A stretch of DNA of 64,000 nucleotides from Mesostigma viride (Eukaryota > Streptophyta > Mesostigmatophyceae > Mesostigmatales > Mesostigmataceae): contig RPFO01000384.1 of assembly GCA_009746045.1 (NCBI GenBank), positions 172,462 to 236,461 on the forward strand. Direction: 5' to 3'. Position numbers and translations under genes: made by a program. Below are positions 25,701 to 39,517 of this stretch, in pieces. The notes under the pieces are model-generated. The model was not told the DNA's origin. It ran no database searches and was given only the letters and a program-made list of their open reading frames with translations. Position 1 is the first letter of the stretch; each line of letters starts with the position of its first letter.

Positions 25701-26937
25701 GCCAGCGTACGTCCCGTGGCAACAAATCCAGCGTTCATTCCAATATTGTGTGACGACAACAGAAACTCGTCGGCCACACCCACGCCTTCCCCGAACAGCA
25801 AACTGATTTCACTAGGCACCCAATACGTCAAGCAAAGAAGCACGATAACATAATACCTAAATCTACAACGACATTCCATTTCCAGGTCTATCGCAGCAGG
25901 CCATAGCGCCCCGAACCTCTCCCACGCACGTGACTGCCCACCGACGTCCAGCCAGATCAGAAACAATTCAAAGGTACGCATCGAAATTGAACATTGAACG
26001 CTATAAAAGCAATGCCCACGCATTGTCCATCCCCAATTTTCCAGGCAGCGTTGACCGCCATCCCCAGCCAGCAGGAAATTAAATTAAGTGCTGTCGCAGC
26101 ATGTCGCCCCCTCTCCCCCTCGCAGTCCTGGTTTATGCACGTTCGATTGCTTGGGCGCGTCCAGGCGGTCCAGCACCGCGTACTACCCACTTGAAAATCC
26201 TCCCAAGTCATTTTTTTCCAGCTTGGTAAGTACGGAATCTGGCAGAAATTCGTCCAGCAAGCATCATACTACTCTCCACTCCTCCAACTCAAAATTTGCG
26301 TATAATTTTAGAATAAATATCAGTCACATCATGTTCAGACTATAACTTCGGTCTGAATCGAAAATTGCAACGGAAACGCTCAGTGAAACAGTTTCTGAAC
26401 GAAATGCGGACAACAAAACGGCCGTAACGCCCAAAATTTAACGGTTTCAAAACATTATTTGCACGGTTTCGAAACGATTTCTGGACGTTCCGTCGAACTG
26501 ACGCACTGAACGCTACGAATTTTTAGGACGGCGCCCTCTCGGCCAAGCGATGGGCCCAGTAGCCGCAGTTGATCGCCGCTAGCGATGGGATGTTTGATTC
26601 GCGACACAGAGTTTGACGCCCTCGAAGAAGCCGACATCGTGCCGGGTTCCGTATTTTTATCTGGCCGCGGCCATTGGCTGGCCTCCTATCTGCCCGCAAA
26701 AGTGCTGAACCGGATCTGGACGTAACTGCCGTTTCAGACCCCGTTCAGACTTTGTGACAGTCGATCTCCCTAGTTTGCCACTTTTCGGGCAACTGCCCCG
26801 ATTGGGCGCCACCGCGGATCTCCGAATCGCCCTGACTATCGGTCGCCCTGCGCTCGCGGTTTTCGTACGGGCCACTTTTCGGACCTCACGGTTTGCCCAA
26901 TCTTTTCGTTGGGGTTAATCGTAGTCACTAGAAGGGG
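22776..26937 (+). repeat. Array unit 4 (type A, empty insertion site)
   Basis: Length 4162 bp. It matches unit 2 almost base for base apart from G-run lengths and the absence of the TTAA-flanked insertion. Minisatellite about 23370-24808, TATAAAAG at 26002. Confidence 0.9.
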
Positions 26938-29900
26938 ACTAGTGGGGGGGCCAAGGCCCCCCACTTTTTCGGACGCACTACGCCACCAGGGGCCCTGAGG
27001 CCCCCGCCGAAAGCTTCGACCCGCCGGGTTGAGCCCGCCGACCGGCCCGGCCCCTACGCCGGGGGGCGAACGCTCGGCGGCCTTCCTTTGGGGGCTTCCC
27101 ATCGCGCGCGCTCGCGCCGGCCTGCCGCACCGTCGATCCCACGCTCCGTCCCTCACGTGCACGTCCAGCACGCGTCGTACTACTAGTACATCAACCCAGT
27201 CCGAATAGTACCGTATATTGTGAGACGTCGCCGTTCATTGCATGCAAGTATTTCCTTACTCATTACTTCCTAACAACTGAAACTGACAATGCAGCTATGC
27301 CATGCAGGACACAATGTGGGTACCGCTTTTTGCAAGCGGCAGCCATAACGACCAAACACTTCCATGCAAACTCCCATGTTCATCATTCATTAATATTCAT
27401 TGAGTGGCAATCCTTTGTAAACACATGCACCGTCGTTCATGCCCACCATGACTTCATGTAGACAACGTTTTGTACATTACTCGACAGTGCCCTTGTGCGC
27501 GACCGTGGGGCGTGCCCTGTCCATTCGTGGGTGTGGTGGGGAGCTGCCATGCATGCGTGGGTTTAGAGGGTGGCTGGCATGTGTGCCTGGGTTTGTGGGG
27601 TGGCTGCCATGCGTGCGTGGGTGTGGGGGTGGCTGGCATGCGTACGTGGGTGTGGGGGGTGGCTAGCATGCACGTGCATGCGGGGGGTGGCTGGCATGCA
27701 TGCGTGCATGTGGGGGGTGGCTGGCATGCATGCGTGGGTTTGTGGGGTGGCTGATATGCGTGCGTGGGTGTGGGGGTGGCTGGCATGCGTATGTGGGTGT
27801 GGGGGGTGGCTGGCATGCACGTGCATGTGGGGGGTGGCTGTCATGCATGCGTGCATGTGGGGGGTGGCTGGCATGCGTGCGTGGGTTTGTGGGGGGGTGG
27901 CATACGTGCGTGGGTGTGGGGGTGGCTGGCATGCGTGCATGGGTTTGTGGGGTGGCTGGCATGCATGCGTGGGTGTGGGCGGGAGCTGCCATGCACGCAT
28001 GTGGGGCGGGGCAGGCTGGCATGCGTGCGTGGGTGTGGGGGGGGACGGCATGCGTACTTGGTGACGGGGGTGGCTGGCATGCATAAGTGGGTTTGTGGGG
28101 TGGCTGGCATGCATGCGTGCATGTGGGGGGGGCTGGCACGCGTGTGTGGGTTTGGGGGGGGCTGGCATGCATGCGTGTGGGGGGGGGGGGCTGACATGCA
28201 TGCGTGGGTGTGGGTGGCTGGCATGCGTGCCTGGGTTTGGGGGTGGGCTGCCATGCGTGCGTGGGTTTAGGGGGTGGCTGGCATGCGTGCCTGGGTTCGT
28301 GGGGTGGGCTGCCATGCGTGCGTGGGTGTGGGGGTGGCTGGCATGCACGTGCATGTGGGGGGTGGCTGGCATCCATGCGTGCGTGTGGGAGGTGGCTGGC
28401 ATGCATGCGTGGGCTCGTGGGGTGGCTGGGATGCGTGCGTGGGTGTGGGGGTGGCTGGCATGCGTGCATGGGTTTGTGGGGTGGCTGGAATGCAAGCATG
28501 CATGTGGGGGGGGGCTTGTTTGCATGTGGGGTGGCTGGCAAGCATGCGTGCATGTGGGGGGTGGCTGGCATGTGTTTTGGGGTTGGGGGGGCGGCTGCCA
28601 TGCGTGCGTGGGTGTGGGGGGGGCTGGCATGCATGCATGCATGTGGGGGGGCTGGCATCCATGCGTGGGTTTGTGGGGTGGCTGGCATGCATGCATGCAC
28701 GAGGGGAGGGGCTGGCATGCGTGCGTGGGTGTGGGGGGGGCGTACGTGGGTATGGGGGGTGGCTGGCATGCGTCCGTGGGTGTGGGGGCGGAGTGGCATG
28801 CATGCGTGGGTGTGGTGGGGGGCTGCCATGCATGCGTGGGTTTAGGGGGGGCTGGCATGCGTGCCTGGGTTCGTGGGGTGGCTGCCATGTGTGCGTGGGT
28901 GTGAAGGGTGGCTGGCATGCGTACGTGGGTGTGGGGGGTGGCTGGCATGCATAAGTGGGTTTGTGTAAGGGGGGGGGGGTGGCTGGCATGCGTGCGTGGG
29001 CATGGGGGTGGCTGGCATGCGTGCGTGGGTTGGTGGGGTGCCTGGCATGCATGCGTGGGCCCGCGGTGCCCCTGATTGCTGTCTGGCCCCTAATCATGTG
29101 GATGTGGCTGGCTGCCTGCCCTCCTGTTTGCCCCATCCCCAAACCCCATGCCGCAAGGCTCGTAGCTCAAGCCCCATGGCTCATGCCCCATGGCCCTTGC
29201 CTGCCAGCCTACCTGTGCTGTATACCCTTGCAGCCTTTCCTGCCTCGCCTGGCGTGGCCTGCCCTGCCCTCTCTGCCCTCCCGCCCGCCCATGCGGTCCG
29301 TTGCCACGGATGGAAAATGAGAAGAAAACGAATATGGCCCCGCTGGCACCACAAATCACCTGGTTGGTCAACCAAGGGGATAGCCTGCACAATGAGACAG
29401 GAACACAGAAGACCCAGCAAAGCAAGATTCAGGTTGTAAGCCAGTGGAGATTACTTTTGACTTGCTTGATGAAGAAATATAAAACACATTCTACTGTCAC
29501 ACCTTCTATGAACAAATGGTTGATTGATCACCTTATACACCACGTAAACATGTTACCAGACGCGCTCTTCACCCCAGTGAAAATCCACGCGCGAAGCAAG
29601 GCAGATTATCTTACGCAGTAAGCACCATGAATGTCAGCGAGTACAGCAGTAAATGACTCCCTAAACTCATGACCAGGCAAGCATCCACAGGGGCGTTCAC
29701 CGCCCAGTATATTCCAGAAAAAAGCATCACAGATTCTAGCCCGGTCATCGAAACAAACGACTCACCATCGGCATCGCCAGCGTACGTCCCGTGGCAACAA
29801 GTGATTCCAGCGTTCATTCCAATATTGTGTGACGACAACAGAAACTCGTCGGCCACACCCACGCCTTCCACGAACAGCAAACTGATTTCACTAGGCACCC

Positions 29901-31022
29901 AATACGTCAAGCAAAGAAGCACGATAACATAATACCTAAATCTACAACGACATTCCATTTCCAGGTCCCTAGCTATCGCAGCAGGCCATAGCGCCCCGAA
30001 CCTCTCCCACGCACGTGACTGCCCACCGACGTCCAGCCAGATCAGAAACAATTTAAAGGTACGCATCGAAATGGAACATTGAACGCTATAAAAGCAATGC
30101 CCACGCATTGTCCATCCCCAATTTTCCAGGCAGCGTTGACCGCCATCCCCAGCCAGCAGGAAATTAAATTAAGTGCTGTCGCAGCATGTCGCACCCTCTC
30201 CCCCTCGCAGTCCTGGTTTATGCACGTTCGATTGCTTGGGCGCGTCCAGGCGGTCCAGCACCGCGTACTACCCACTTGAAAATCCTCCCAAGTCATTTAT
30301 TTCCAGCTTGGTAAGTACGGAATCTGGCAGAAATTCGTCCAGCAAGCATCATACTACTCTCCACTCCTCCAACTCAAATTTTGCGTATAATTTTAGAATA
30401 AATATCAGTCACATCATGTTCAGACTATAACTTCGGTCTGAATCGAAAATTGCAACGGAAACGCTCAGTGAAACGGTTTCTGAACGAAATGCGGACAACG
30501 AAACGGCCGTAACGCCCAAAATTTCACGGTTTCTAAACATTATTTGCACGGTTTCGAAACAATTTCTGGACGTTCCGTCGAACTGACGCACTGAACGCTA
30601 CGAAATTTTAGGACGGCGCCCTCTCGGCCAAGCGATGGGCCCAGTAGCCGCAGTTGATCGCCGCTAGCGATGGGATGTTTGATTCGCGACACAGAGTTTG
30701 ACGCCCTCGAAGAAGCCGACATCGTGCCGGGTTCCGTATTTTTATCTGGCCGCGGCCATTGGCTGGCCTCCTATCTGCCCGCAAAAGTGCTGAACCGGAT
30801 CTGGACGTAACTGCCGTTTCAGACCCCGTTCAGACTTTGTGACAGTCGATCTGCCTAGTTTGCCACTTTTCGGGCAACTGCTCCGATTGGGCGCCACCGC
30901 GGATCTCCGGATCGCCCTGACTATCGGCCGCCCTGCGCTCGCGGTTCTCGTACGGGCCACTTTTCGGGCCTCACGGTTTGCCCAATCTTTTCGTTCGTGT
31001 TAATCGTAGTTACTAGAAGGGG
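26938..31022 (+). repeat. Array unit 5 (type B)
   Basis: Length 4085 bp. It is offset by 8247 bp from unit 3 and almost identical to it. The differences I can see are mostly in G-run lengths of the minisatellite (about 27521-29058). TATAAAAG at 30087. Confidence 0.9.
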
Positions 31023-34000
31023 ACTAGTGGGGGGGCCAAGGCCCCCCACTTTTCGGACGCACTACGCCACCAGGGGCCCTGAGGCCCCCGCCGAAAGCTT
31101 CGACCCGCCGGGTTGAGCCCGCCGACCGGCCGGCCTACTACGCCGGGGGGCGAACGCTCGGCGGCCTTCCTTTGGGGGCTTCCCATCGCGCGCGCTCGCG
31201 CCGGCCCGCCGCACCGTCGATCCCACGCTCCGTCCCTCACGGGCACGTCCAGCACGCGTCGTACTACTAGTACATCAACCCAGTCCGAATAGTACCGTAT
31301 ATTGTGAGACGTCGCCGTTCATTGCATGCAAGTATTTCCTTACTCATTACTTCCTAACAACTGAAACTCACAATGCAGCTATGCCATGCAGGACACAATG
31401 TGGGTACCGCTTTTTGCAAGCGGCAGCCATAACGACCAAACACTTCCATGCAAACTCCCATGTTTCATCATTCATTAATATTCATTGAGTGGCAATCCTT
31501 TGTAAACACATGCACCATCGGTCATGCCCACTATGACTTAATGTAGACAAAGTTTTGTACATGACTCGACAGTGCCCTTGTGCGCGACCGTGGGGTGCGG
31601 CAGGCCAGCCCTGTCCATTCGTGGGTGTGGTGGGGAGCTGCCATGCATGCGTGGGTTTAGGGGGGGCTGGCATGCGTGCGTGGCTGTGGGGGGTGGCTGC
31701 CATGCGTGCGTGGGTTTAGGGGGGGGGCTGGCCAGCCCTGTCCATTCGTGGGTGTGGTGGGGAGCTGCCATGCATGCGTGGGTTTAGGGGGGCTGGCATG
31801 CGTATGTGGGTGTGGGGGGTGGCTGGCATACACGTGCATGTGGGGGGTGGCTGTCATGCATGCGTGCATGTGGGGGTGGCTGGCATGCATGCGTGGGTTT
31901 GTGGGGGGGGTGGCATGTGTGCGTGGGTGTGGGGTGGCTGGCATGCGTGCATGGGTTTGTGGGTGGCTAGCATGCATGCGTGGGTGTGGGGGTAGCTGCC
32001 ATGGACGCATGTGGGGCGGGGCAGGCTGGCATGCATGCGTGGGTGTGGGGGGGACGGCATGCGTACGTTGGTGACGGGGGTGGCTGGCATGCATAAGTGG
32101 GTTTGTGGGGTGGCTGGCATGCATGCGTGCATGTGGGGGGGGCTGGCACGCGTGTGTCGGTTTGGGGGGCTGGCATGCATGCGTGTGGGTGGGGGGGCTG
32201 CCCTGCGTGCGTGGGTGTGGGGGTGGCTGGCATGCGTGCCTGGGTTTGGGGGTGGGCTGCCATGCATGCGTGGGTTTAGGGGGGGGCTGGCATGCGTGCC
32301 TGGGTTCGTGGGGTGGGCTGCCATGCGTGCGTGGGTGTGGGGGTGGCTGGCATGCGTACGTGGGTGTGGGGGGTGGCTGGCATGCACGTGCATGTGGGGG
32401 TGGCTGGCATCCATGCGTGCATGTGGGGGTGGCTGGCATGCATGCGTGGGTTCGTGGGGTGGCTGGCATGCGTGCGTGGGTGTGGCGGTGGCTGGCATAC
32501 GTGCATGGGTTTGTGGGGTGGCTGGAATGCAAGCATGCATGTGGGGGGGCTTGTTTGCATGTGGGGTGGCTGGCAAGCATGCGTGCATGTGGGGGTTAGC
32601 TGGCATGCGTGCGTGGGTTGGGGGGGCGGCTGCCATGGGTGCATGGGTGTGTGGGGTGGCTGGCATGCATGCGTGCAAGGGTTGGGGGGCGGCTGCCATG
32701 CGTGCGTGGGTGTGGGGGGTGGCGTACGTGGGTATGGGGTGGCTGGCATGCGTGCGTGGGTGTGGGGGGGAGTGGCATGCATGCTTGGGTGTGGTGGGGG
32801 GCTGCCATGCATTCGTGGCTTGAGGGGGGGCTGGCATGCGTGCCTGGGTTCGTGGGGTGGCTGCCATGCGTGCATGGGTGTGGGGTGGCTGGCATGCGTA
32901 GTAACGTGGGTGTGGGGGATGGCTGGCATGCATAAGTGGGTTTGTGTGTGTGTGGGGGGGGTGGCTGGCATGCGTGCGTGGGCATGGGGGTGGCTGGCAT
33001 GCTACGTGGGTTGGTGGGGTGCCTGGCATGCATAAGTGGGCCCGCGGTGCCCCTGATTGCTGTCTGGCCCCTAATCATGTGGATGTGGCTGGCTGCCTGC
33101 CCTCCTGTTTGCCCCATCCCCAAAGCCCATGCCGCAAGGCTCGTAGCTCAAGCGCCATGGCTCATGCCCCATGGCCCTGCCAGCCAGCCTACCTGTGCTG
33201 CATACCCTTGCATCCTTTCCTGCCTCGCCTGGCCTGGCCTGCCCTGCCCTCTCTGCCCTCCCGCCCGCCCATGCGGTCCGTTGCCACGGATGGAAAATGA
33301 GAAGAAAACCAATATGGCCCCGCTGCACCACAAATCACCTGGTTGGTCAACCAAGGGGATAGCCTGCACAGTGAGACACAAACACAGCAGACCCAGCAAA
33401 GCAAAATTCAGGTTGTAAGCGAGTGGAGATTACTTTTGACATGCTTGATGAAGAAATATATAACACACCTTCTATTGTCACACCTTCTATAAACAAATGG
33501 TTGATTGATCACCTTATACACCACGTAAACATGCTACCAGACGCGCTCTTCAGTCCAGTCAAAATCCACGTGCGAAGCAAGTCAGCTTACGCAGAAAGCA
33601 CCATGAATGTCAGCCAGTACAGCAGTAAATGACGCCCCAAACCCGTGACCAGGCAAGCATCCAGAGGGGCTTTCACCGCCCAGTATATTCCAGAAAAAAG
33701 CATCACAGATCCTTGGGCAACGGACGTTCACACAGGACATGCGAAGGACCATGAAGATGGCGTCCTGCACGGCTAAGAAAATAAAACGCAGACCCTTGCT
33801 ACGCTATGTCTTTGCTGCGACTAGGTGGATTCGGCGAAATGGAAACAACGCAACCATGAAAATGCATCAGAAAGAGAGCAGGTACTACCCCGGTCATCGA
33901 AACAAACGCCTCACCATCGGCATCGCCGGTTACGTCCCGTGGCAAAAAATCCAGCGTTCTTTCCAATATGATGTGGCGACAGCAGAAGCTCGTTGGCCAC

Positions 34001-34915
34001 ACCCCAAGCCTTCCACGAACAGCAAACTGATTTCACTAGGCACCCAATACGTAAAGCAGTTAAGCATGATACTACAATACCTAAATCTACAACGACATTC
34101 CATTTCCAGGTCGCCATAGCGACACGGACCTCTCCCACGCAGGTATCACTCCGTTGACGCACCTCCAGCTCATAAAATTTCGCACTTGCTCTTCAAACAT
34201 AAAATTTTGACGTATAAAACCATGGCTGCGCATTCCCCATCCCAATTTTCTAGCCTACGTTGCCTGCCATCGCCAGCCAGCACAAGGAAAATTGCTCGCG
34301 CAGCACGTCACTTTGTTTTTCGCCCCGAGCATGCCGCCACGCGGTCCAGCATACTACCCAGTTCCCACTGCTATTTCGCCCCACCCTGACTGGAACGCCA
34401 GTTCGGCTCTCATACCTTCCAACCGTCCTGCGTATAATTTGATCCATCCGTTCAGAAAATCGCATTCGATTGCACGTTGTGGCTCTAACCTCGAGCGCGT
34501 TATTCAAAACGGCGTGCCCCGGTTGGTTCCCTTGTCCAAAGTGGTTCCGCAACGGGAAACTACGAAAAGGACGGCGCCCTCCGGCCCCGCCAGTAGCCGC
34601 AGTTGTTTGGGATGTTTGATTCGCCAAGAGTTTGACGCGCCGAAGATTCCTGAGGCCGCGCCGTATTGGCCGCGATTGGCGCCCCACCTGCCCGCAAAAG
34701 TCTGAACATGTTCAGCGTTTCAGCACCCGTTCAGGAAACTCGAGAATCGATCTCCAAGGTTTGGGGATTTTCTTTGTACTACGGCGATTGGCCATCTCGC
34801 TACGGTCGTGGACGTCGTCCGCTCCCGCGCTAGGGGGCGCGGGGGACGGCCCCACCTTCGGCCTACGGCCTCGGCCAAAGTTTTCGGGCGTCATAAATCG
34901 TAGTTACATTAGGGG
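31023..34915 (+). repeat. Array unit 6 (type A front, strongly diverged rear)
   Basis: Length 3893 bp, the shortest unit. From 31023 to about 33300 it follows units 2 and 4, but many G-runs of the minisatellite (about 31617-33037) are shorter by one or two bases. From about 33300 it diverges with many substitutions and indels, and after about 34150 only short stretches align, including TATAAAA at 34213 followed by a recognisable 'gcgcattccccatcccaatttt'. The splice-donor-like GTAAGT is absent. The following block is normal. Confidence 0.85.
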
Positions 34916-37900
34916 ACTAGTGGGGGGGCCAAGGCCCCCCACTTATTCGGACGCACTACGCCACCAGGGGCCCTGAGGCCCCCGCCGAAAGCTTCGACCC
35001 GCCGGGTTGAGCCCGCCGACCGGCCCGGACCCTACGCCGGGGGGCGAACGCTCGGCGGCCTTCCTTTGGGGGCTTCCCATCGCGCGCGCTCGCGCCGGCC
35101 TGCCGCACCGTCGATCCCACGCTCCGTCCCTCACGGGCACGTCCAGCACGCGTCGTACTACTAGTACATCAACCCAATCCGAATAGTACTGTACATCGTG
35201 AGACGTCGCCGTTCATTGCATGCAAGTATTTCCTTACTCATTACTTCCTAACAACTGGAACTCACAATGAAGCTATGCCATGCAGGACACAATGTGGGTA
35301 CCGCTTTTTGCAAGCGGCAGCCATAACGACCAAACACTCCCATGCAAACTCCCATGTTGATCATTCATTAATATTCATTGAGTGGCAATCCTTTGTAAAC
35401 ACATGCACCATCGGTCATGCCCACAATGACTTCATGTAGACAAAGTTTTGTACATGACTCGACAGTGCCCTTGAGCGCGACCGTGGGGTGCGGCAGGCCA
35501 GCCCTGTCCGTTCGTGGGTGTGGTGGGCAGCTACCATGCATGCGTGGGTTTAGGGGGGGGGCTGGCATGCGTATGTGGGTGTGGGGGGTGGCTGGCATGC
35601 ACGTGCATGTGGGGGGTGGCTGTCATGCATGCGTGCATGTGGGGGGTGGCTGGCATGCATGCGTGGGTTTGTGGGGGGGGTGGCATGCGTGCGTGGGTGT
35701 GGGGGTGGCTGGCATGCGTGCATGGGTTTGTGGAGTGGCTAGCATGCATGCGTGGGTGTGGGGGGAGCTGCCATGGACACATGTGGGCCGCCCGGCGGGG
35801 CAGGCTGGCATGCATGCGTGGGTGTGGGGGGGGGACGGCGTGCGTACGTTGGTGACGGGGTGGCTGGCATGCATAAGTGGGTTTGTGGGGTGGCTGGCAT
35901 GCATGCGTGCATGTGGGGGGGTCTGGCACGCGTGTATGGGTTTGGGGGGGGCTGGCATGCATGCGTGTGTGTGGGGGGGGGCTGACATAAGTGCGTGGGT
36001 GTGGGGGTGGCTGGCATGCGTGCCTGGGTTTGGGGGTGGGCTGCCATGCGTGCGTGGGTTTAGGGGGGGGCTGGCATGCGTGCCTGGGTTCGTGGGGTGG
36101 GCTACCATGCGTGCGTGGGTGTGGGGGGTGGCTAACATTCGTACGTGGGTGTGGGGGTGGCTTGCATGCACGTGCATGTGGGGGGTGGCTGGCATGCATG
36201 CGTGGGTTTGTGGGGTGGCTGGCATGCATGCGTGGGCTCGTGGGGTGGCTGGCATGCGTGCGTGGGTGTGGGGTGGCTGGCATGCGTGCATGGGTTTGTG
36301 GGGTGGCTGGAATGCAAGCATGCATGTGGGGGGGGCTTGTTTGCATGTGGGGTGGCTGGCAAGCATGCGTGCATGTGGGGGTTGGCTGGCATGCGTGCGT
36401 GGGTTTTGGGGGCGGCTGCCATGCGTGCGTGGGTGTGGGGGGGGCTGGCATGCATGCATGCATGTGGGGGGGCTGGCATCCAAGCGTGGGTTTGTGGGGT
36501 GGCTGGCATGCATGCGTACATGAGGGGGGGGCTGGCATGCGTGCGTGGGTGTGGGGGTGGCTGGCATCCATGCGTGCATGTGGGGGGTGGCTGGCATGCA
36601 TGCGTGGGCTCGTGGGGTGGCTGGCATGCGTGCGTGGGTGTGGGGGTGGCTGGCATGCGTGCATGGGTTTGTGGGGTGGCTGGAATGCAAGCATGCATGT
36701 GGGGGGGCTGGCATCCATGCGTGGGTTTGTGGGGTGGCTGGCAAGCATGCGTGCATGTGGGGGTTGGCTGGCATGCGTGCGTGGGTTGGGGGGCGGCTGC
36801 CATGCGTGCGTGGGTGTGGGGGGGGCTGGCATGCATGCATGCATGTGGGGGGGGCTGCCATTCATGCGTGGGTTTGTGGGGTGGCTGGCATGCATGCGTG
36901 CATGAGGGGGGGGGCTGGCATGCGTGCGTGGGTGTAGGGGGGGGCGTACGTGGGTATGGGGGGTGGCTTGCATGCCTGCGTGGGGTTTGTGAGGGGGCTG
37001 GCATGCATGCGTGGGTGTGGTGGGGGCTGCCATGCATGCGTGGGTTTAGGGGGGGCTGGCACGCGTGCGTGGGTTCGTGGGGTGGCTGCCATGCGTGCGT
37101 GGGTGTGTGGGGTGGGTGGCATGCGTACGTGGGTGTGGGGGGTGGCTGGCATGCATAAGTGGGTTCGTGGGGTGGCTGGCATGCGTGCGTGGGCATGGGG
37201 GTGGCTGGCATGCGTACGTGGGTGTGGGGGGTGGCTGGCATGCATAAGTGGGTTTGTGTGTGGGTGGGGGGGTGGCTGGCATGCGTGCGTGGGCATGGGG
37301 GTGGCTGGCATGCGTGCGTGGGTTGGTGGGGTGCCTGGCATGCATAAGTGGGCCCGCGGTGCCCCTGATTGCTGTCTGGCCCCTAATCATGTGGATGTGG
37401 CTGGCTGCCTGCCCTCCTGTTTGCCTCATCCCCAAACCCCATGCCGCAAGGCTCGTAGCTCAAGCCCCATAGCTCATGCCCCATGGCCCTTGCCTGCCAG
37501 CCTACCTGTGCTGCATACCCTTGCAGCCTCCCCTGCCTCGCCTGGCCTGGCCTGCCCTGCCCTCTCTGCCCTCCCGCCCGCCCATGCGGTCCGATGCCAC
37601 GGATGGAAAATGAGAAGAAAATAATATGGCCCCGCTGGCACCACAAATCACCTGGTTGGTCAACCAAGGGGATAGCCTGCACAATGAGACAGAAACACAG
37701 CAGACCCAGCAAAGCAAGATTCAGGTTGTAAGCCAGTGGAGATTACTTTTGACTTGCTTGATGAAGAAATATAACACACCTTCTACGGTCACACCTTCTA
37801 TGAACAAATGGTTGATTGATCACCTTATACACCACGTAAACATGTTACCAGACGCGCTCTTCAGCCCAGTGAAAATCCACGCGCGAAGCAAGGCAGATTA

Positions 37901-39517
37901 TCTTACGCAGTAAGCACCATGAATGGCAGCCACTACAGCAGTAAATGACGCCCTAAACTCATGACCAGGCAAGCATCCACAGGGGCTTTCACCGCCCAGT
38001 ATATTCCAGAAAAAAGCATCACAGATCCTCTGGCAACGGACGTTGACACGGGAAACCCGAAGGACCATGAAGATGGCGTCCTGCACGGCTAAGAAAATGA
38101 AACGCAGACCCTTGCTACGCTATGTCTTCGCTGCGACTAGGTGAATTCGGCCCAATGGAAACAACGCAACCGAGGAAACGCATCAGAAAGAGAGCAGGCA
38201 CTAGCCCGGTCATCGAAACAAACGACTCACCATCGGCATCGCCAGCGTACGTCCCGTGGCAACAAATCCAGCGTTCATTCCAATATTGCGTGACGACAAC
38301 AGAAACTCGTCGGCCACACCCACGCCTTCCACGAACAGCAAACTGATTTCACTAGGCACCCAATACGTCAAGCAAAGAAGCACGATAGCATAATACCTAA
38401 ATCTACAACGACATTCCATTTCCAGGTCGCTAGCTATCGCAGCAGGCCATAGCGCCCCGAACCTCTCCCACGCACGTGACTGCCCACCGACGGCCAGCCA
38501 GATCAGAAACAATTCAAAGGTACGCATCGATATTGAACATTGAACGCTATAAAAGCAATGCCCACGCATTGTCCATCCCCAATTTTCCAGGCAGCGTTGA
38601 CCGCCATCCCCAGCCAGCAGGAATTAAGTGCTGTCGCAGCATGTCGCCCCCTTTCCCCCTCGCAGTCCTGGTTTATCCACGTTCGATTGCTTGGGCGCGT
38701 CCAGGCGGTCCAGCACCGCGTACTACCCACTTGAAAATCCTCCCAAGTCATTTTTTCCCTGCTTGGTAAGTACGGAATGTGGCAGAAATTCGTCCAGCAA
38801 GCATCCTATACTACTCTCCACTCCTCCAACTCAAAATTCGCGTATAATTTTAGAATAAATATCACTCAGACCACGTTCAGACTATAGCTTCGGTCTGCAT
38901 CGAAAAGTGATGCGAAAACACTCAGTGCAACGGTTTCTGAACGCAATGCGGACAGGAAAACGGCCGTAACTGCCAAAATATTACGGTATCTAAACATTTT
39001 CTGGACGTTCAGTAGACTTGCCAAACTGAACGCTACGGCCCAAAAGAACGGCGCGTTCTCGGCCTAGCGATGGGCCCAGTAGGCGTACTTCTTCGTCCCA
39101 CATCCGTCTACTAGCCGCGGAAAGTTTGAAGACTTAGACTCGCGCCAAGAGTTTGACGGCCCGCAACAACCCGACATCGCGTTTCAGGTCCGTCAACCTG
39201 CCTGTGTTTTCTTGATCCTCCCATTGGCGGGCCGCCCCCCCTGCTGAAAAAAGTGCTGAACCGGATCACCCCCTGCCCGCAAAAGTGCTGAACAGATCTG
39301 CACAGATCAGGCATTTCAGACCCCGTTCAGACTTTGTGACAGTCGATCTGCCTAGTTTGCCACTTTTCGGGCAACTGCCCCGATTGGGCGCCACCGCGGA
39401 TCTCCGGATCGCCCTGACTATCGGCCGCCCTGCGCTCGCGGTTTTCGTACGGGCCACTTTTCGGGCCTCACGGTTCGCCAAACTTTTGCGTTGGGTTAAT
39501 CGTAGTTACTAGAGGGG
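34916..39517 (+). repeat. Array unit 7
   Basis: Length 4602 bp. The excess lies in a longer minisatellite (about 35511-37347) with internal duplications of its higher-order pattern, and in a variant tail (about 38880-39517) carrying a duplicated 'aagtgctgaac' stretch. TATAAAAG at 38548. Confidence 0.88.
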
